Below, one piece after another: positions 61,759-64,000 of a DNA stretch of 64,000 bases. The stretch's first letter is position 1. Each line of letters begins with the position of its first letter. The notes below the pieces were generated by a model, which was given only the letters and a program-made list of their open reading frames with translations, was not told the DNA's origin and did no database searches. The DNA is from Neobacillus niacini (lineage in GTDB: Bacteria; Bacillota; Bacilli; Bacillales; Cytobacillaceae). Position numbers and translations under genes: made by a program. The stretch covers positions 62,001 through 126,000 of the forward strand of contig NZ_JACWFG010000012.1 of NCBI RefSeq assembly GCF_019749295.1, in the 5' to 3' direction.

Positions 61759-61783
61759 AGCGCTAATCTATTTAGCGCTAATC
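61759..61783 (-). terminator. Terminator of the DUF1456 gene
   Basis: AGCGCTAA and TTAGCGCT pair around a 5-base loop, then a T run on the minus strand. Confidence 0.85.
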
Positions 61784-61786
61784 CTC

Positions 61787-62311
61787 TTATCCTCTATATT
61801 TAATAGCTAGTCCTTTTAAGAAATTTCTAGCGTATTTATCAAGGCACTGCTTATAATTCTTATGACCTTCTTTTCTTAATAGTGCGCTTAATTCACCTTT
61901 AGTTACCGTAATTCCTGCTCTTTCAAAGATATCGAGCATATCTTCACTAGTTAACGCCAATGCGATCTTCACTTTTTTTAATAGCTGGTTATTAATACTT
62001 TCTCTACTCTTTGAAGGTACAGGTGATTCAGGTTGTCCTGGCTTTGGTTCTTGTCTGCCTCTCTTAAAAGTAATAAAGCCATTTAAAAATGACTCTAACA
62101 TATTATTTGTGCAATTTATATGTTCCTCATCTTCCGCTATATCCTCTTCATAATAATCTTCGTCATCGTAATTATCCGTTGGTTTTGTAAGGATTTTAAG
62201 CACTTCATCCTTCGTTACTTCAGTGCCGCCTAATTTAAATATCTCAACCATATCACTATTTTTTATATCTAGCGCATACCTTAATCGAATTAATATATCA
62301 TTATTCTCCAT
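61787..62311 (-). CDS. DUF1456 (YehS) family protein
   Basis: 174 residues with two copies of the DUF1456 unit: ILIRLRYALDIKNSDMVEIF with VTKDEVLKIL, and LLKKVKIALALTSEDMLDIF with VTKGELSALLRKEGHKNYKQ, separated by an acidic linker. Cytosolic, function unknown. Start at ATG after GGAGG. Confidence 0.9.
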   Translation of the reverse strand: MENNDILIRLRYALDIKNSDMVEIFKLGGTEVTKDEVLKILTKPTDNYDDEDYYEEDIAEDEEHINCTNNMLESFLNGFITFKRGRQEPKPGQPESPVPSKSRESINNQLLKKVKIALALTSEDMLDIFERAGITVTKGELSALLRKEGHKNYKQCLDKYARNFLKGLAIKYRG

Positions 62312-62368
62312 TTATAAACCTCCATTATGATTTCTATATGTATAGCACAAGTATATCCGTTTGCAATA

Positions 62369-63076
62369 TCAGACAGTCATTTTCCAACTGGATAGTGCCA
62401 GCCAGTTTTCCTGCTGCTTATAATCGGGAAGTATTTTACCAACAAGCCTCCAAAAGGAACGATCATGATTCAAGTGAACCATATGGCACATTTCATGAAC
62501 GACTACATAGTCAATCACCTGCTGTGGCGCCATCGCCAATCTCCAATTAAAGGTTAACTGCTGCTTTGAATCACAGGTTCCCCAGTTCGTCTTATTATCA
62601 GTTATCTTGATTGACCGAGGCTTTGATTTAAAGTTGCTTTGGTAAGACCTTATACTCCTCTCGACTAACATCTTACACTGCTGATAGTAAAAACGCTTTA
62701 ATGCTTGTCTTATTTTTTCCTCTTCAAGCTGTTTCACAAAAATATGTAACTTATCTTCTGCAAACACTGCATAGTCTTGCTCAATAGTAGTATCTTTCGA
62801 TATTTGAATAGGATATTCTTTTCCTAAATAAAGAAAGCTCTCTCCATGATCATAGGTCTTCACCTTTGATCCCAGGGTTCTATCCTTCATTTCTTTACGT
62901 TTTTCCTGGATCCACTCCCATTTTTCCTCTAAAGCCAAAATGACTTGTTCATCGGAAATTCCTTTTGGAGCCTGAACTTCAACATTTCCATAAAGGTCTA
63001 TAGAAATGCTCATCGATGTACGCTTTTTATATTTTATCTCAAAACGAATGGTCTCACCTAAATAATTATGAATCAT
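62369..63076 (-). CDS. YgjP-like (M48/SprT-type) metal-dependent hydrolase
   Basis: 235 residues. HExxH zinc motif in VVVHEMCHMVHLNHDRSFW, with the C-terminal LPDYKQQENWL conserved in YgjP/DUF45 proteins. Strand repeats at the N-terminus (ISIDLYGNVEVQAPKGISDE) are typical. Start at 63076 with GAGGTG 5 bases upstream; a TTG seven codons earlier is less likely. Predicted peptidase, substrate unknown. Confidence 0.9.
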   Translation of the reverse strand: MIHNYLGETIRFEIKYKKRTSMSISIDLYGNVEVQAPKGISDEQVILALEEKWEWIQEKRKEMKDRTLGSKVKTYDHGESFLYLGKEYPIQISKDTTIEQDYAVFAEDKLHIFVKQLEEEKIRQALKRFYYQQCKMLVERSIRSYQSNFKSKPRSIKITDNKTNWGTCDSKQQLTFNWRLAMAPQQVIDYVVVHEMCHMVHLNHDRSFWRLVGKILPDYKQQENWLALSSWKMTV

Positions 63077-63269
63077 GTCATCACCTCTACTGTTCAACCA
63101 ATCACAGCTAAAAAAAATTAGAGCGGAAATACTAATTCTACTCTAACCATTTAAAGCTTGTAAACATACATACTCCAGGAATATTTCTTATTTTTTTTTA
63201 ACTAGAAGAATAGTATTATAGAATTGTCTTATTTTAGAAAAATTAATAGCTTACTAGGAAGGAGCAGAA

Positions 63270-64000
63270 ATGAAAATTAACAAAAACACAGTGGGATTTA
63301 TTTTGGCAGGAATCCTGCTTCTGTTGTATCTGAAATTTCCACTGCCCGCCTCAGCGGAAATAAATACTGCTATAGGGTATATGGATAGGCCGATTTCTAG
63401 CTCATCACTTTATGGGACACAAGAAATTTATGGTTGGTTTTTAGATGAAAGCGAAGTTGCAAAAATTGAAGTGCTGGTAGATGGTGCAGTTGCCGGCCAG
63501 GCTGTCTATGGTGATGCGCGACCTGATGTTCAAAAGTTTTACCCTCAGTTCAAGAATGGTAACGCTGGATTTCATTATTCACTCGATACCACCAAATTCA
63601 CTGACGGCAAACATACTGTTACCATCAAGGAAACAGGTAAAAATGGCCATGTAACTACATTGCCCGCTAGTACAATAATGATTGAAAATTCCTTAGGATT
63701 TTTGGACAAGCCAGCATCGGGTTCAACAATGAGCGGGACTCAAAACGTTTATGGATGGTTTTTGGATGCCGGCAAAGTAGCAAAAATTGAAGTATTAGTA
63801 GATGATACAGTGGTCGGCCAGGCTTTCTACGGTGATGATAGACCCGATGTCCGAAAGTTTTACCCTCAGTTCAAGAATGGAAAGGCTGGTTTTCACTTTT
63901 CCCTTGATACAACCAAATTCACTGACGGCAAACATACGGTGACGATTAAAGAAACTAGTTCGAATGGTCATGTAACTACTTTACCTGCTAGAAACATTAC
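63270..64000 (+). CDS. Secreted protein with tandem Ig-like repeats (5' part)
   Basis: 243 codons to the right edge, open. A signal peptide covers about residues 1-29 (hydrophobic FILAGILLLLYLKF then PASAE). Two near-identical repeats of 107 residues follow: each has GWFLD, VAKIEVLVD, FYPQFKNG and DTTKFTDGKHTVTIKET. This is an Ig-like or invasin-type fold used in Bacillus cell-wall and amidase proteins; the C-terminal function lies outside the window. AGGAAGGAG precedes ATG. Confidence 0.85.
   Translation, partial: MKINKNTVGFILAGILLLLYLKFPLPASAEINTAIGYMDRPISSSSLYGTQEIYGWFLDESEVAKIEVLVDGAVAGQAVYGDARPDVQKFYPQFKNGNAGFHYSLDTTKFTDGKHTVTIKETGKNGHVTTLPASTIMIENSLGFLDKPASGSTMSGTQNVYGWFLDAGKVAKIEVLVDDTVVGQAFYGDDRPDVRKFYPQFKNGKAGFHFSLDTTKFTDGKHTVTIKETSSNGHVTTLPARNI

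Overview
The window looks like chromosomal DNA from a low-GC, Gram-positive, aerobic spore-former-type Bacillaceae (Bacillus, Neobacillus or Mesobacillus-like). The grounds are AGGAGG-type ribosome binding sites, frequent TTG and GTG starts, sigma-A promoters, an L-box and a LicT-type antiterminator site, and genes close to B. subtilis yclNOPQ, swrC, bmrA, tuaD, ykuK, metPS-type and lysW-type families. No tRNA, rRNA, prophage, transposase or CRISPR array was seen. It is ordinary core and accessory chromosome: mostly transporters, sensors and small stress genes, with many dispersed palindromic repeats.

Layout. 0-9 kb: a pspA operon end, an MFS exporter, a PadR/HAAS pair, DinB, an M20 amidohydrolase, a duplicated TM2-like membrane protein, an alanine/glycine:sodium symporter and ykuK. 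9-14 kb: UDP-glucose dehydrogenase, PAP2 phosphatase and GT4 glycosyltransferase, preceded by a PhoP-box-like array, then a secreted alkaline phosphatase. Together they suggest a phosphate-limitation envelope module. 14-24 kb: a two-subunit NSS amino-acid importer, GNAT, thioesterase, a secreted M14 carboxypeptidase and a NarL-type two-component system. 24-29 kb: a Fur-controlled petrobactin-type ABC importer (yclNOPQ) followed by an IsdG-type monooxygenase.

29 kb: a peroxiredoxin whose peroxidatic cysteine codon is TGA, with an intact downstream frame and a SECIS-like hairpin. It is probably a selenoprotein and is the most striking item in the window. 29-45 kb: a NodB deacetylase, an SMR pair, bmrA, MFS exporters, an LTA-synthase-like enzyme, aroK-aroD, a TrkA-type potassium channel, and a LicT-type antiterminator. 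45-50 kb: EIIA and NagP PTS genes with a leader terminator and RAT that the antiterminator probably reads, a POT peptide transporter, and a glutathione peroxidase/OhrR-like operon with its operator on the promoter. 50-57 kb: a lysine-riboswitch-controlled NhaC-type (LysW) transporter, two double-domain DUF2294 proteins (one apparently starting at ATT) and a PAS histidine kinase. 57-64 kb: a TetR/SwrC RND pair with an operator inside the promoter spacer, a nucleoside transporter with two LacI-type palindromes upstream, a DUF1456 protein, a YgjP-like metallohydrolase and the start of a secreted Ig-like repeat protein.

The recurring theme is envelope and oxidative stress plus nutrient uptake, with most operons ending in strong intrinsic terminators, several of them built from a dispersed GGTGCCTGTCACC repeat family.
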